Assembly (NCBI RefSeq): GCF_014647875.1
Contig: NZ_BMQA01000026.1
Span: 1-64,000, forward strand
Source: Streptomyces brasiliensis
GTDB lineage: Bacteria; Actinomycetota; Actinomycetes; Streptomycetales; Streptomycetaceae
DNA length: 64,000 bases
Direction: 5' to 3'
Each line of letters starts with the position of its first letter. The first letter of the stretch is position 1. Positions 36,043 to 45,059 of this stretch are shown here, one piece after another. The notes under the pieces are model-generated. The model saw only the letters and a program-made list of their open reading frames with translations. It had not been told where the DNA came from and did not search any database. The position numbers were made by a program, and so were the translations under genes.

Positions 36043-37155
36043 ATGGCGGGACTGCAGATAGCCGAAGGCGTAGCCACAGCGGCCGACACGGAGAACAGCG
36101 AAGGCATGACTCCGGCGGTGGCCGACACCGAGAACACCGGCTCGGCGGACGGTGACGCGCGCCGGGCACGCGTGGACGTGCACCACCACTACACGGCGCC
36201 GGAATGGATCGACTGGGCCGAGGACAAAGACATAGCGAATCGCCGCGCCCTGCCGCCCTGGACACGGTGGGACGTCGACACCGCTCTGGCGGTCATGGAT
36301 CAGGCGGGCATCCGCACCAGCGTGCTCACCGTCGCCATGCTGGGCCGTCTGCAGGACCCGAAGTTGCGCAAGGAGAGCGCCCGCGTAGCGCTGAGCGCCG
36401 CCGCCGATCTGGTCAAGAGCCACCCCGACCGCTTCGCGTTCTACGTCCCTGTCTTCCTGGACGACCCGGGGCTGGCGAGCTGGTCGCTCACCTACGGCAT
36501 GGACGAGCTGGGTGCGATCGGAGCCAGCGTACGCACCAGCGTGAACGGCACCTATCTGGGGGACCCGTCGCAGGACAGGGTTCTGGCGGAACTCAACGCA
36601 CGCTCGGCCGTGGTCAGCACGCACCCGATGGAGGTGCCCCAGAAAGGCCCGGGGCTGGAGGGTGTCCCGCCGTTCCTGTGCGACTTCCTGATGGACACCA
36701 CGTGCGCGGCCATCAATCTCATCCTCAACGGGACCCTGGACCGCTACCCGGACCTCTCCTTCATCCTGCCGCACGGCGGCGGCTTCCTGCCCTACATCGC
36801 AAGCCGCGTCGAGCTGTTCGGCGGTCATCTGACCCCGAAGGTGGACCCCGCTCGGGTCCGCGACTACCTGCACCGCTTCTACTACGACACGGCCGGCCCC
36901 ATGTCCTCCGCCGCCACGCCGACCCTGCTGTCCGTTGTGGACTCGTCCCGGATCCTGTACGGCAGCGACTGGCCCCCCACACCGTCGCATCTGGTCACGG
37001 GGGTCACCGCACCCGCACTGGACAACGACCCCGCCCTCGACGAGGAGCAGCGTCGCCGCATCAACTGCGACAACGCCCACCGCCTGCTGCCGGCCCTGAC
37101 GGCGGCTGCGCCCGGCGGCCGGAACCGTGCGGGGGCGCACTCGGCCGCCGGCTGA
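36043..37155 (+). CDS. ACMSD-like amidohydrolase / decarboxylase
   Basis: A 370-aa TIM-barrel metal-dependent hydrolase. HxH ligands in VDVHHHY (His47, His49), then later FILPHGGGFLPYIASR (His) and RILYGSDWPPTP (Asp). The family contains ACMSD and 6-methylsalicylate or isoorsellinate decarboxylases, which remove CO2 from aromatic acids. Placed directly behind an aromatic hydroxylase, it suggests hydroxylation followed by decarboxylation of an aromatic acid. The first 40 residues are a low-complexity tail, so a later start cannot be excluded. Confidence 0.85.
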   Translation: MAGLQIAEGVATAADTENSEGMTPAVADTENTGSADGDARRARVDVHHHYTAPEWIDWAEDKDIANRRALPPWTRWDVDTALAVMDQAGIRTSVLTVAMLGRLQDPKLRKESARVALSAAADLVKSHPDRFAFYVPVFLDDPGLASWSLTYGMDELGAIGASVRTSVNGTYLGDPSQDRVLAELNARSAVVSTHPMEVPQKGPGLEGVPPFLCDFLMDTTCAAINLILNGTLDRYPDLSFILPHGGGFLPYIASRVELFGGHLTPKVDPARVRDYLHRFYYDTAGPMSSAATPTLLSVVDSSRILYGSDWPPTPSHLVTGVTAPALDNDPALDEEQRRRINCDNAHRLLPALTAAAPGGRNRAGAHSAAG

Positions 37156-37290
37156 CGTACGCCGTCCGTCAGCGGCCGGGACTGTGGTGGTCGATCGAGA
37201 CCGCGACGACCGTCGGGTACGGCGACTTCAGTCCCGTGACCCTCAGCGGCCGTATCGTCGGCGCGCAGGGTGTGGCCGTTGAGTGCGGTG
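37152..37290 (+). pseudogene. K+ channel selectivity-filter remnant
   Basis: Right after the amidohydrolase stop a plus-strand frame reads RQRPGLWWSIETATTVGYGD and FSPVTLSGRIVGA, the pore helix, selectivity filter TVGYGD and start of the inner helix of a two-TM potassium channel. Flanks on both sides are missing and the frame is soon lost. It is a small fragment left between two transcription units. Confidence 0.6.
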
Positions 37291-37460
37291 CGAGGAGATC
37301 AACGGCACATCAACTCCCCGGGCTGCTGGGAGCTGCACGACGTGATGGTCCGCAGCGCGTGCGCTCGCCGCCGTGGACCTGCGACGGTCCCGCAGGCATT
37401 GGCCGGTGGGACCGTCGTTGCGATGACGGCTGGCTGCTTGCCGGGGGCCCGGCCGTGCGG

Positions 37461-38711
37461 TCAGGCGGTGGCCACCGCGCACTTGCCACGCTCGGCCTTC
37501 ACCGGTCCGGCTGCGGTGGGCCGGACGTCGAAGTCGAACATGGCGGTGGGCACGTAGAGCGAGCAGCAGGCGTTGGGGATGTCCACGATGCCGCTGATGC
37601 GCCCCTCGATGGGGGCGGAGCCGAGCAGCAGGTAAGCCTGTTCACCGCTGTAACCGAACTTCTTGAAGTACTCGATGGCGTTGAGGCAGGCCCGGCGGTA
37701 GGCCAGCGTCGCGTCCATGTAGAAGTTGGTGTCCGTGTCGTGGTCGACGGAGACTCCGATGAAACTCATGTACTCCGTGTAGCGCGGCTCGACGTTGCCG
37801 GGCATGAACACCGGGTTGGTGGAGATGCCGTACGTCTCCATGCCGCCCTTGATGAGGTCGACATGGAAGTCGATGAAGCCGCCCATCTCGATGGCCCCGC
37901 AGAAGCTGATCTCTCCGTCGCCCTGGCTGAAGTGCAGGTCGCCCGCGGAGAGCTTGGCATCCTCGACGTACACGGGGAAGAAGGCCCGCGAGCCACGGGT
38001 CATGTTCTTGATGTCCTGGTTGCCTCCGTTCTCACGGGCCGGGACCGTGCGTGCGCCCTCCGCGCCGATGCGCGTGGCGAGGTCTCCGGTGGCCGTGCCG
38101 GCGAGTGCGTGGTTGGTGTCCGGGGTGAGCGCGAGGGGCGGGACCCGGTTCGGGTCGGTGTCGATCAGCGCCTTCTCACGGGCGTTCCAGCGAGTGAGCA
38201 TCTCGGCGGAGGGGGCCGTCCCGAACAGTCCGGGGTGGGTGATGCCGGTGTAGCGGATCCCGGGCAGGTGCCGGGACATGGCCTGCTGTCCGTGAAGGTC
38301 CCAGATCGCCTTGTATGCGTCGGGGAAGTAGTCGGTCAGGAAGCCGCCGCCGTTGGCCTTGGCGAAGATGCCGGTGTAGCCCCAGCCCTGGCCGGCTGCG
38401 TCGCCGGTCTGCTGGGGGACGGGGCCGAGGTCGAGTATGTCGACGACGAGCAGGTCGCCTGGTTCGGCGCCCTCCACGCCTATCGGGCCGCTGAGCATAT
38501 GAGGGATGGTCAGGTCGATGTCGCGTACGTCGTTGGCGGTGTCGTTGTTGCCGACCTGGCAGTCGGTCCAGTCACGGGTTTCCAAGCGGAACTCGGTTCC
38601 GGGCCGCACCATCGTGACGGCGGGGATGTCCGGGTGCCACCTGTTGTGTCCGGGGACATCCTGGTCGCGCATCGACTTGCTCTGGTCCACATGGAAGATG
38701 ACTTCGGGCAT
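37461..38711 (-). CDS. fmdA: Formamidase (acetamidase/formamidase family)
   Basis: A 416-aa protein of the FmdA_AmdA family: an N-terminal VDQSKSMRDQDVPGHNRWHP, the conserved HMLSGPIGVEGAEPGDLLVVDILDLG (shown as motif), LPGIRYTGITHPG, GENGGNQDIKNM-type NGGNQDIKNMTRGSR and VEDAKLSAGDLHFSQGDGE. It resembles the Methylophilus formamidase, releasing ammonia from formamide. Last gene in an fmdB-amiS-fmdA unit, 24 bp after the transporter. AAGGAATTGCC before the ATG. Cytosolic, a nitrogen-scavenging role. Confidence 0.92.
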   Translation of the reverse strand: MPEVIFHVDQSKSMRDQDVPGHNRWHPDIPAVTMVRPGTEFRLETRDWTDCQVGNNDTANDVRDIDLTIPHMLSGPIGVEGAEPGDLLVVDILDLGPVPQQTGDAAGQGWGYTGIFAKANGGGFLTDYFPDAYKAIWDLHGQQAMSRHLPGIRYTGITHPGLFGTAPSAEMLTRWNAREKALIDTDPNRVPPLALTPDTNHALAGTATGDLATRIGAEGARTVPARENGGNQDIKNMTRGSRAFFPVYVEDAKLSAGDLHFSQGDGEISFCGAIEMGGFIDFHVDLIKGGMETYGISTNPVFMPGNVEPRYTEYMSFIGVSVDHDTDTNFYMDATLAYRRACLNAIEYFKKFGYSGEQAYLLLGSAPIEGRISGIVDIPNACCSLYVPTAMFDFDVRPTAAGPVKAERGKCAVATA

Positions 38712-38735
38712 GGCAATTCCTTGCGTCTGATCCGG

Positions 38736-39371
38736 TTAGGTGGGGGCGCTCACGCTTCCGGCGGCCGGGCCCGCACGGGTCGGTTGCCGAGACCTGGTGA
38801 GCGGCCACAGCGCCGCGAACACCACGACGCCGAAGGCGCCCAGGGCGATGGCGATCTCTGTGGTGTGCTTCCAGTAGCCGGACAGCAGCAGCGCCGCGGG
38901 GATCACACCGGTGACCCAGCCCTCGATCGCTGTCACCCAGCCGACATAGGTGTTGAGCTCCGTCCTCTTGAGACCGAGCACCACGAAGAACAAGGCCCAC
39001 AGGAAAGCCCAGTAGAGCCAGATCACCCCGAACGGGTAGTCCTTGAAGAGGTGGAAATTGACGAACGAATAGCCCAGGGCCGCGATCGCCACGAACAGGG
39101 AGTAGTAGCCGGCGCCGTTATTGTCGATGTTGGCGAGCAGGACGATTCCCACGTACAGGTAGGTGAATCCGAACAGGTAGATCCCGGATGCGGCCAGAAT
39201 CTTGCCCTGGTCACCGTTTGCCGTGAAGATGAGGTAGGTCGGCGTCAGCACTTGGAGCGCGCCTACGAAGAGGTTGAACACGGCTGCGGACTTGGCGTCG
39301 ACTTTCCCCAGCAGCAACAGCCCGTTCATGAACAGCACGGCACCGACGAAGAGGAGTCCCACGTTCGCCAC
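38736..39371 (-). CDS. amiS: AmiS/UreI-family amide/urea channel
   Basis: A 211-aa membrane protein with six to seven TM segments and the UreI/AmiS features FVGAVLFMNGLLLLG, YLYVGIVLLANIDNNGAGYYSL (motif) and FWGVIWLYWAFLWALF-like FGVIWLYWAFLWALFFVVLG. These proteins pass urea or short-chain amides; here the neighbour is formamidase, so formamide uptake is the natural job. GTG 39371 behind GGAGGTG. Co-directional with fmdB and fmdA. Confidence 0.9.
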   Translation of the reverse strand: MANVGLLFVGAVLFMNGLLLLGKVDAKSAAVFNLFVGALQVLTPTYLIFTANGDQGKILAASGIYLFGFTYLYVGIVLLANIDNNGAGYYSLFVAIAALGYSFVNFHLFKDYPFGVIWLYWAFLWALFFVVLGLKRTELNTYVGWVTAIEGWVTGVIPAALLLSGYWKHTTEIAIALGAFGVVVFAALWPLTRSRQPTRAGPAAGSVSAPT

Positions 39372-39452
39372 GGGGACGCACCTCCTAAGTCCACGCGGGG
39401 GACGGAGTTGTCGAAATCCGCCTGAGACCTTCTGCCTCGTCGACCACCGTCC

Positions 39453-39731
39453 TCAGGGTCGCGGCAACCGCGAAAGAGCGGGGTGCGGGCGCGGTGGCAC
39501 CCTTCTGCCCGGCGGCACCTCGGAAACGAGTGCCGGGGCCTCACGCGACTGCTCCTCGCGTTCACGGAGGGCGGAGACCGTGGGCGAACTCAGCGTCAGG
39601 CCGGGCGAGGAGTACACGCGTCTGGCAGGGGCTGCGCAAACGGGGCAGCCGTGGACGGTGGGCGCAGTCCCGATCGCCAACTTCACGTCGAAAGACCCAC
39701 AACGGCTGCACAGATATTCATAGGTTGCCAT
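39453..39731 (-). CDS. fmdB: FmdB-family zinc-ribbon protein
   Basis: A 92-aa protein from ATG 39731 behind GGAGGCTGCTG. It starts MATYEYLCSRCGSFDVKL and has HGCPVCAAPARRVYSSPGL, the four-Cys zinc ribbon of FmdB, plus a disordered Pro/Arg-rich tail. FmdB was first described as regulatory protein of the formamide operon. Its place ahead of amiS and fmdA fits. Gap of 81 bp to amiS. Confidence 0.85.
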   Translation of the reverse strand: MATYEYLCSRCGSFDVKLAIGTAPTVHGCPVCAAPARRVYSSPGLTLSSPTVSALREREEQSREAPALVSEVPPGRRVPPRPHPALSRLPRP

Positions 39732-40199
39732 CAGCAGCCTCCGGGCGCCGGTGGACGCACGCTGGTCAACCTTGAAATATGACGCGGCGCACATACACAT
39801 CCGCGGCGCAAATATTTCCTCCCTTTCAAGGAGACGACTCGTCCATGCGCGTGTCAAGTCGCGCAATCCAGCCCCCGGAGACCCCTGGTACCCGCGGTCA
39901 CCCGGAGCACCTGGGCGTCGACGACGGTGCGCGCGTCGGGACGGAAGCGCGCTCCGGACCGTCGCCGTCACGGGTTATCGGCCGCGGACAAAAAGCGGCG
40001 GCAGAATCCGCGGAAGATCCGTCCTCGCCCGACTGTGAGCCTGCCGTACCTGGTGTGAGCCGATTCACGCCGTATTCGCTGGACGGCGCAATCGGCGGGC
40101 TTTAGCGTTCTTGAATAGTTTGATTTTTAATTACGCGACGGAAGTAGTGCCGCGTATACTGCTTCGCGGGTAAAACAAGGTGAACGGGAAGGTGGATCA
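39732..40199. promoter_or_regulatory. Divergent promoter region, fmdB / Cys-rich gene
   Basis: A 468-bp gap with AT-rich patches at 39780-39830 and 40100-40170. Two direct repeats, CGCGGCGCACATA (39783-39795) and CGCGGCGCAAATA (39802-39814), lie before fmdB. GTCA-N11-TGAC precedes them. Before the plus-strand gene a TATACT (about 40155) could be a -10 element. No gene is seen. Confidence 0.4.
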
Positions 40200-40631
40200 G
40201 TGAGCAGCATGGACGCCGTGTGGGTACGGGGCGTGAACGGCATTCAGATGCATCACGTGACCGATCTTCAGGACGCCGGCAGATTTCTCGGCAACGCAGC
40301 GATGGCACTCCGGGCCGCGCACGTCAGGACCGGCGCCGACCGGTACGACGGACTCGCCACCGAACTCGCCGCCCTGCTCCGGCGGGTGCGGGAGTTGGAG
40401 GACGAGGCGCGGTCAAGCATGCACGAACTGCACTCCACCGACCCCGAGCGGTTCGCCCGCTGCCGGGACGGTCACGAGCCGTGGCCCGGTGAGATCCCGG
40501 CGGGGTTCATTCCCCGCCACACCTGCAAGGACGAGTGCCTGTACCACGACCGCAACGTCCTCGAAGCGATCATGCAGTGCACCTGCGGTCGGCCACCGTG
40601 CCGGGCGTGTGAGATCGGCGGACAACTCTGA
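40200..40631 (+). CDS. Hypothetical protein with Cys-rich C-terminus
   Basis: A 143-aa protein, GTG start behind GGGAAGGTGGATCA. The N-terminal two thirds are helical with a coiled-coil-like stretch (LATELAALLRRVRELEDEAR). The C-terminus holds HTCKDECLYHD and QCTCGRPPCRACEIGG, seven Cys and two His that could bind zinc or an Fe-S cluster. No family is recognised. It stands alone, convergent with the sigma-factor gene. Function unknown. Confidence 0.7.
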   Translation: MSSMDAVWVRGVNGIQMHHVTDLQDAGRFLGNAAMALRAAHVRTGADRYDGLATELAALLRRVRELEDEARSSMHELHSTDPERFARCRDGHEPWPGEIPAGFIPRHTCKDECLYHDRNVLEAIMQCTCGRPPCRACEIGGQL

Positions 40632-40814
40632 CGCGCTGAGGGCTCGTACGGGTCGAACAGGCGCCCTCCGGCAGGCGTTACCGGCTCTTCGCGGCTCAGC
40701 CTTCCCCGTCGGCAGCGCCCGTGCAGTCGGTCTCGACCTGCCGGCCACCGTGAGGCGACCTCTCTGGCCCATGAGGCCGCGCCGAGTGCTGCGGGAAGAT
40801 CCGGGTGTGAGCCG

Positions 40815-41972
40815 TCACTGACGCCGGCGGGCGTTGAGGCGGGCGGCCTGGCGTGTCAGGTGGTCGCGTTCGGCCAGGTTGGTTGCCTTCTGGGCCGCAT
40901 CGGCGTACAGCCGTGCGGCTGTCGCCAGGTCGCCGTCGCGCTCGTGGAGGTATGCCGTCACCGCGGCGTGGCGGGGCAGTGAGTCGTCCAGCGCCGCGAG
41001 CGCCGCCAGCCCGGCGCGCGGTCCGTCGGCCTCGCCGACGGCCACCGCCCGGTTGAGCCGGACGACCGGACTGTCGGTCAGGCGCGCGAGCTCGTCGTAC
41101 CACTCGACGATCTGCACCCAGTCGGTCTCCTCGGCGGTGGGTGCGTCGGCGTGGAGTGCGGCGATGGCGGCCTGGGCCTGGAACTCGCCCAGCCGGTCGC
41201 GGGTGAGAGCGGCCTGCAAGATCTCGACGCCCTCGGCGATCGAATCGGTGTCCCACCGGGCACGGTCCTGCTCGGCGAGCGGAACCAGGCTGCCGTCGGG
41301 CGCGGTACGGCTGGCGCGCCGGGCGTGGTGGAGCAGCATGAGGGCGAGCAGCCCCGCCACCTCGGGGTGGTCGATCGCCGCCGCGAGCTGCCGGGTGAGC
41401 CGGATGGCCTCGGCGGCGAGGTCGATGTCGCCGGAGTAGCCCTCGTTGAAGACCAGGTAGAGGACGCGCAGTACGGTGGCGACGTCGCCGGGCTGGTCGA
41501 ACCGTACGCCGGAGACGATGCGCTTGGCCCGGCTGATGCGCTGCGCCATCGTCGCCTCGGGCACCAGGTAGGCCTGGGCGATCTGGCGGGTGGTCAGCCC
41601 GCCGACGGCGCGCAGCGTGAGCGCGACCGCGGATGACGGCGTCAGCGACGGGTGGGCGCACAGGAAGTAGAGCTGAAGCGTGTCGTCCACCCCGCGGGCG
41701 GGCCCGGGCGCCGGCTCCTCGTCGACGAGGTCCTCACGTCGGCGGCGTGCGGCGTCCGCCCGGATCGCGTCGAGGAACCGGCGCCAGGCCACGGCGACGA
41801 GCCAGCCCTTCGGGTCCCGCGGGGGGTCGGCCGGCCAGACGCGGATCGCCTCGACCAGTGCGTCCTGCACGGCGTCCTCGGCCGCCGCGAAGTCGGCTCC
41901 GCGGCGGACGAGGATGGCGAGAACGCCCGGCGTGAGGCTCCGGAGCAGGGCCTCGTTCATCGATGACGTCAC
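40815..41972 (-). CDS. ECF42-type RNA polymerase sigma factor
   Basis: A 385-aa ECF sigma with a long C-terminal extension. Sigma2 is in VRRGADFAAAEDAVQDALVEA (motif), RDPKGWLVAVAWRRFLDAIR; sigma4 in TLRAVGGLTTRQIAQAYLV and EATMAQRISRAKRIV. The remaining 200 residues are TPR-like helices, the signature of the ECF42 group, which has no anti-sigma factor and is controlled by a linked DGPF protein. Its GTG 41972 overlaps the DGPF-gene stop by 4 bp. Probably stress-responsive. Confidence 0.88.
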   Translation of the reverse strand: MTSSMNEALLRSLTPGVLAILVRRGADFAAAEDAVQDALVEAIRVWPADPPRDPKGWLVAVAWRRFLDAIRADAARRRREDLVDEEPAPGPARGVDDTLQLYFLCAHPSLTPSSAVALTLRAVGGLTTRQIAQAYLVPEATMAQRISRAKRIVSGVRFDQPGDVATVLRVLYLVFNEGYSGDIDLAAEAIRLTRQLAAAIDHPEVAGLLALMLLHHARRASRTAPDGSLVPLAEQDRARWDTDSIAEGVEILQAALTRDRLGEFQAQAAIAALHADAPTAEETDWVQIVEWYDELARLTDSPVVRLNRAVAVGEADGPRAGLAALAALDDSLPRHAAVTAYLHERDGDLATAARLYADAAQKATNLAERDHLTRQAARLNARRRQ

Positions 41973-42376
41973 TCCGTGATGGTGGGCGGCGCGGCCAGGA
42001 ACGGGCGCAGCTCGAGCCACTCGTGGATCGGCTTGCCGCCCGCACCGGGGGCGGCCGACAGTTCCCCTGCCAGTTCGACGGCGCGCTCGTAGCTGTCGAC
42101 GTCGATCACCATCCAGCCGGCGATAAGGTCCTTGGTCTCGGCGAACGGGCCGTCGGTGACCGGCGGGCGCCCCTCACCGTCGTACCGGACCCACATCCCC
42201 TCGGGGGCGAGCGCCTGACCGTCGACGAACTCGCCGGTCTTCTCGAGCCGGGCCGCGAAGTCGTTCATGTACTGGACGTGCGCCGAGATCTCCTCCGGCG
42301 TCCACTGGTCCATGGGCACGTCGTTGACCGCGGCCGGGGCGCCGCGGTAGTGCTTCAGCAGCAGGTACTTGGCCAT
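41969..42376 (-). CDS. DGPF/YciI-domain protein, ECF42 partner
   Basis: A 135-aa YCII-related protein: MAKYLLLKHYRG at the start, WTPEEISAHVQYMNDFAARL in the middle and the DGPF motif in VTDGPFAETKDLIAGWMVID. Proteins of this type are genetically linked to ECF42 sigma factors and thought to sense a signal. ATG 42376 behind CGAGGAGAAGCACG. The stop overlaps the sigma factor start (GTGA), so both are made together. Confidence 0.88.
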   Translation of the reverse strand: MAKYLLLKHYRGAPAAVNDVPMDQWTPEEISAHVQYMNDFAARLEKTGEFVDGQALAPEGMWVRYDGEGRPPVTDGPFAETKDLIAGWMVIDVDSYERAVELAGELSAAPGAGGKPIHEWLELRPFLAAPPTITE

Positions 42377-42600
42377 CGTGCTTCTCCTCGGTGCTGGTGC
42401 GACCATTGTGGTCGCGTTCACCTCGGGGACGGAGCCGGTCACGGGTTCTCGACATCGCCGTCGGACCTTTTTTGGGCTCTTGTGGATGAGCCCGGGCGAG
42501 TCGTCTCGTGGTGTCCGGGTCCACGGTGTGCGTCGCCGCGCGCGTGGCGTGGCGCGGCCGGCTCGCCAAGAACGCACGCCGCGCCCCGCCCACGGGCCGG

Positions 42601-44118
42601 TCAGGTCTGCCGGGCGTGCATCGGGCTGTGGGCGATCTCGTCCGGGCACTCCCGGCGCGGTCGGCGCATACGCCGGTCGCGTTGCCAGTCGAACGCTGCG
42701 AGGGCCAGGGAGGCCACCATGCCCACGAGGGCGGCGCTCAGCGCGGTGACGAGAGCGGTTCGGTAGTCGTCGTTCCTGCCGAGCACGAGGTAGAAGAGGC
42801 CGGGCAGGGCGGCGGTGCCCACCGCGGCGCCGAGCCGCTGCCCGGTCTGGAGGGCGCCGCCCGCCGCGCCCGCCATCCGTACGGGCACGTCCCGCAGGGT
42901 CATGGTGATGTTGGGGGAGACCACGAAACCCCCGCCGATGCCGCCCAGGAACAGGACCGGCGCGGCTGCCCAGGGAGCGATGTCGAGAGGCGCGAGGCCG
43001 ATCAGCAGCGCGGTGCCGCCCATGCCTACGATCACGCCCACGAGGCCGCACACCGTGAGCAGCCGGCCGAGCCGGTCCACCAGCCGGCCGGCAACCGCGG
43101 CCGCGCCTGCCGAGCCGACGGCGAACGGCGTCACGGCGAGGCCGGATTCGAGCGGGGAGAAGCCGAGGCCGTGCTGGTAGAAGAGGGCGAAGACGAGCCA
43201 GACGCCGCTGAAGCCGATGAAGTAGAGCGTGCCGACGCCGGCGCCGATGGCGTAGCCGCGCACGGTGGTGAACAGGCGGGGGTCGAGCAGCGGCTGGGCG
43301 CCCCGGCCGACGAGACGCAGCTGCCACCGGGCGAAGCCGACGAGGATCAGGACGCCGACGACGAACAGCCACCACATGCGGCCGATTCCGCCGGAGTCGG
43401 CCTGGACCAGCGGATACATGACCGCGAACACGCCGATGCCGAGGAGCAGGACGCCCGGCAGGTCCACGTGTCCCCGGCCGGACCGCCCGACGCGGGGCAG
43501 CAGGTGGCGGCCGAGCAGGATGGCGAGGATGCCGATGGGGACGTTGACGTAGAAGATCCATCGCCAGCCCTCGGCACCGGAGGCCAGGGCGAGGATGGCT
43601 CCGCCGGTGATGGGCCCGGCGGCGGAGGAGATACCGACGGTCGCGCCGAAGAACCCGAAGGCACGACCGCGTTCGGCACCGCGGAACATCTGCTGGATGA
43701 ACGCGGAGTTCTGGGGGGCCATGAAGCCGGCCGCCAGGCCCTGGGCGAGGCGGGCCACCACCAGCAGCATGATGTCGGGGGCCGCTCCGCAGGCCGCGCT
43801 GCAGATCACGAAGCCGCTGAGGGCCAGCAGGAAAATGCGGCGCCGGTCCAGGGCGTCGCCGAGGTGCCCGGCGGTGACGAGGGCCAGGGCGAAGGTCAGG
43901 GCGTATCCGGACACCACCCACTGCACCTGAGCGGGGGAGGCGTTCAGGTCGCGCTGGATCGTGGGCAGGGCGACAGCGACGATCGTCACGTCGAGCAGGC
44001 TCATGAACCCGGCCACCAGGGTGACCCACAGGGCCCTCCACCGGTGCGGATCCGGCTCGTATCCGGCTTCCTGAGGACCCGCACCCCGACCGCCTGCCGC
44101 CGACGTCGACGCTGTCAC
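42601..44118 (-). CDS. DHA2-family MFS multidrug transporter
   Basis: A 505-aa protein with about 14 TM helices. The DHA2 motif LDVTIVAVALPTIQRDLNAS plus QWVVSGYALTFA at TM1-2, then GDALDRRRIFLLAL (motif A) and GPITGGAILALASG (motif C, antiporter). GTG 44118 is chosen behind GAGAGGAGCCCAT; the frame is open a further 31 codons. A proton-driven exporter for drugs or endogenous metabolites. No linked regulator: the ECF42 pair lies downstream with 225 bp between. Confidence 0.92.
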   Translation of the reverse strand: MTASTSAAGGRGAGPQEAGYEPDPHRWRALWVTLVAGFMSLLDVTIVAVALPTIQRDLNASPAQVQWVVSGYALTFALALVTAGHLGDALDRRRIFLLALSGFVICSAACGAAPDIMLLVVARLAQGLAAGFMAPQNSAFIQQMFRGAERGRAFGFFGATVGISSAAGPITGGAILALASGAEGWRWIFYVNVPIGILAILLGRHLLPRVGRSGRGHVDLPGVLLLGIGVFAVMYPLVQADSGGIGRMWWLFVVGVLILVGFARWQLRLVGRGAQPLLDPRLFTTVRGYAIGAGVGTLYFIGFSGVWLVFALFYQHGLGFSPLESGLAVTPFAVGSAGAAAVAGRLVDRLGRLLTVCGLVGVIVGMGGTALLIGLAPLDIAPWAAAPVLFLGGIGGGFVVSPNITMTLRDVPVRMAGAAGGALQTGQRLGAAVGTAALPGLFYLVLGRNDDYRTALVTALSAALVGMVASLALAAFDWQRDRRMRRPRRECPDEIAHSPMHARQT

Positions 44119-44360
44119 ATGGGCTCCTCTCACCACCGCCGCACCCGAACGAACCAAGTTCCCCACCGGGACTCGGGCACACACCGCGGCCGGTAACCGG
44201 AACATTTCCACGCAAGACCCGCGTGGACCCGATCACTGAGGGGGAGTCCTTCCTGGTGACCTGGGAGGTCCGGGGACATCGGCGCTCCGGACGGCGGCGA
44301 GGACGCCGTTGCCGCTGCCTGGTGGAAGTGTTCTGCGAGGAGGAATCCTCTGGTCAGCGC

Positions 44361-45059
44361 CTACCCGCAGCTGGGCGCAGATCGTTTCCCGGGAGGAAGT
44401 CGATCGTTGCCCGCCGACCAGCTGGGCCGACGCGGTCTGATCACCATCGGCGGTACATGCGTCGCTGACCCCGAGGGGAACCATCGCTGGGCCTCTGCGG
44501 GACGGCCGTGGCCGAGCCGGACGTCCCAGCAGCCGTCTCGCAAAGTGAGGGAGACCGCGGACAGGGGCGGGACGGCGATATGCCAGAAGGCTCGTGCCGG
44601 TACGGCCAGAGCATGAACGAGCGCCGCCCGGACAACTGCCGCTTCGGTGATGGCCACTGCTTGGCCCCTGTCGGGCGGAACGCTGCGCAACCAGTCCGCG
44701 GTCCGGCGGCAGAGCCGGCGTACGGACTCACCCTCGTGTGGTGCGGCATCCGGGTCGGTGAGCCAGGCGGTGAACCCGTCGGGGTCGGTTGCGGCGACCT
44801 CGTCGACGGTACGACCGCACCATTGGCCGAGGTCGAGATCGCGCAGCGCAGGCTCGGACGCTGCCACCAGCCCGAGGGCGTCGGCGGTCTGCGAGCAACG
44901 TATCGAGGGCGCTCGGACGGCCAGGTCGTAGGGAGGGAGTGCTGTTCCCGCGGCGCCTGCCACATGCACGCTGCGCTCGCTCAGGGGGGCGTCACCGAGG
45001 ACTGGATCCTGGGTGGCGTCACCCCCGGGAGCACACAGAAACGTCAGGCGGATGGTCAT
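44361..45059 (-). CDS. Histidine-phosphatase-like protein lacking catalytic histidines
   Basis: A 232-aa protein with the phosphoglycerate-mutase-like fold order: early strand then PLSERSVHVAGA, CSQTADALG (SxxRAxxTA block), LRDLDLGQWCGRTVDEVA (the E/DxxxGxW segment), HEGESVRRLCRRTADWL and VAITEAAVVRAALVHAL. In true enzymes the first strand ends in RHG and the last has THGG; here they read CAPGGDAT and TEAA, so both catalytic His are missing. Probably a pseudo-phosphatase. The last 50 residues look unstructured. Confidence 0.6.
   Translation of the reverse strand: MTIRLTFLCAPGGDATQDPVLGDAPLSERSVHVAGAAGTALPPYDLAVRAPSIRCSQTADALGLVAASEPALRDLDLGQWCGRTVDEVAATDPDGFTAWLTDPDAAPHEGESVRRLCRRTADWLRSVPPDRGQAVAITEAAVVRAALVHALAVPARAFWHIAVPPLSAVSLTLRDGCWDVRLGHGRPAEAQRWFPSGSATHVPPMVIRPRRPSWSAGNDRLPPGKRSAPSCG

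Noticed and set aside
36204..39425. A 1073-codon open frame spanning the amidohydrolase and formamide genes
   Set aside because: It is an overlapping frame of the real genes, kept open by high GC. Apart from the short K+-channel piece it has no homology and extreme Arg/Gly/Pro content.
39732..39860. GlnR box before the formamide operon
   Set aside because: A GTCA-N11-TGAC symmetry exists, but the gTnAc-n6-GaAAc pattern is not met on either strand.
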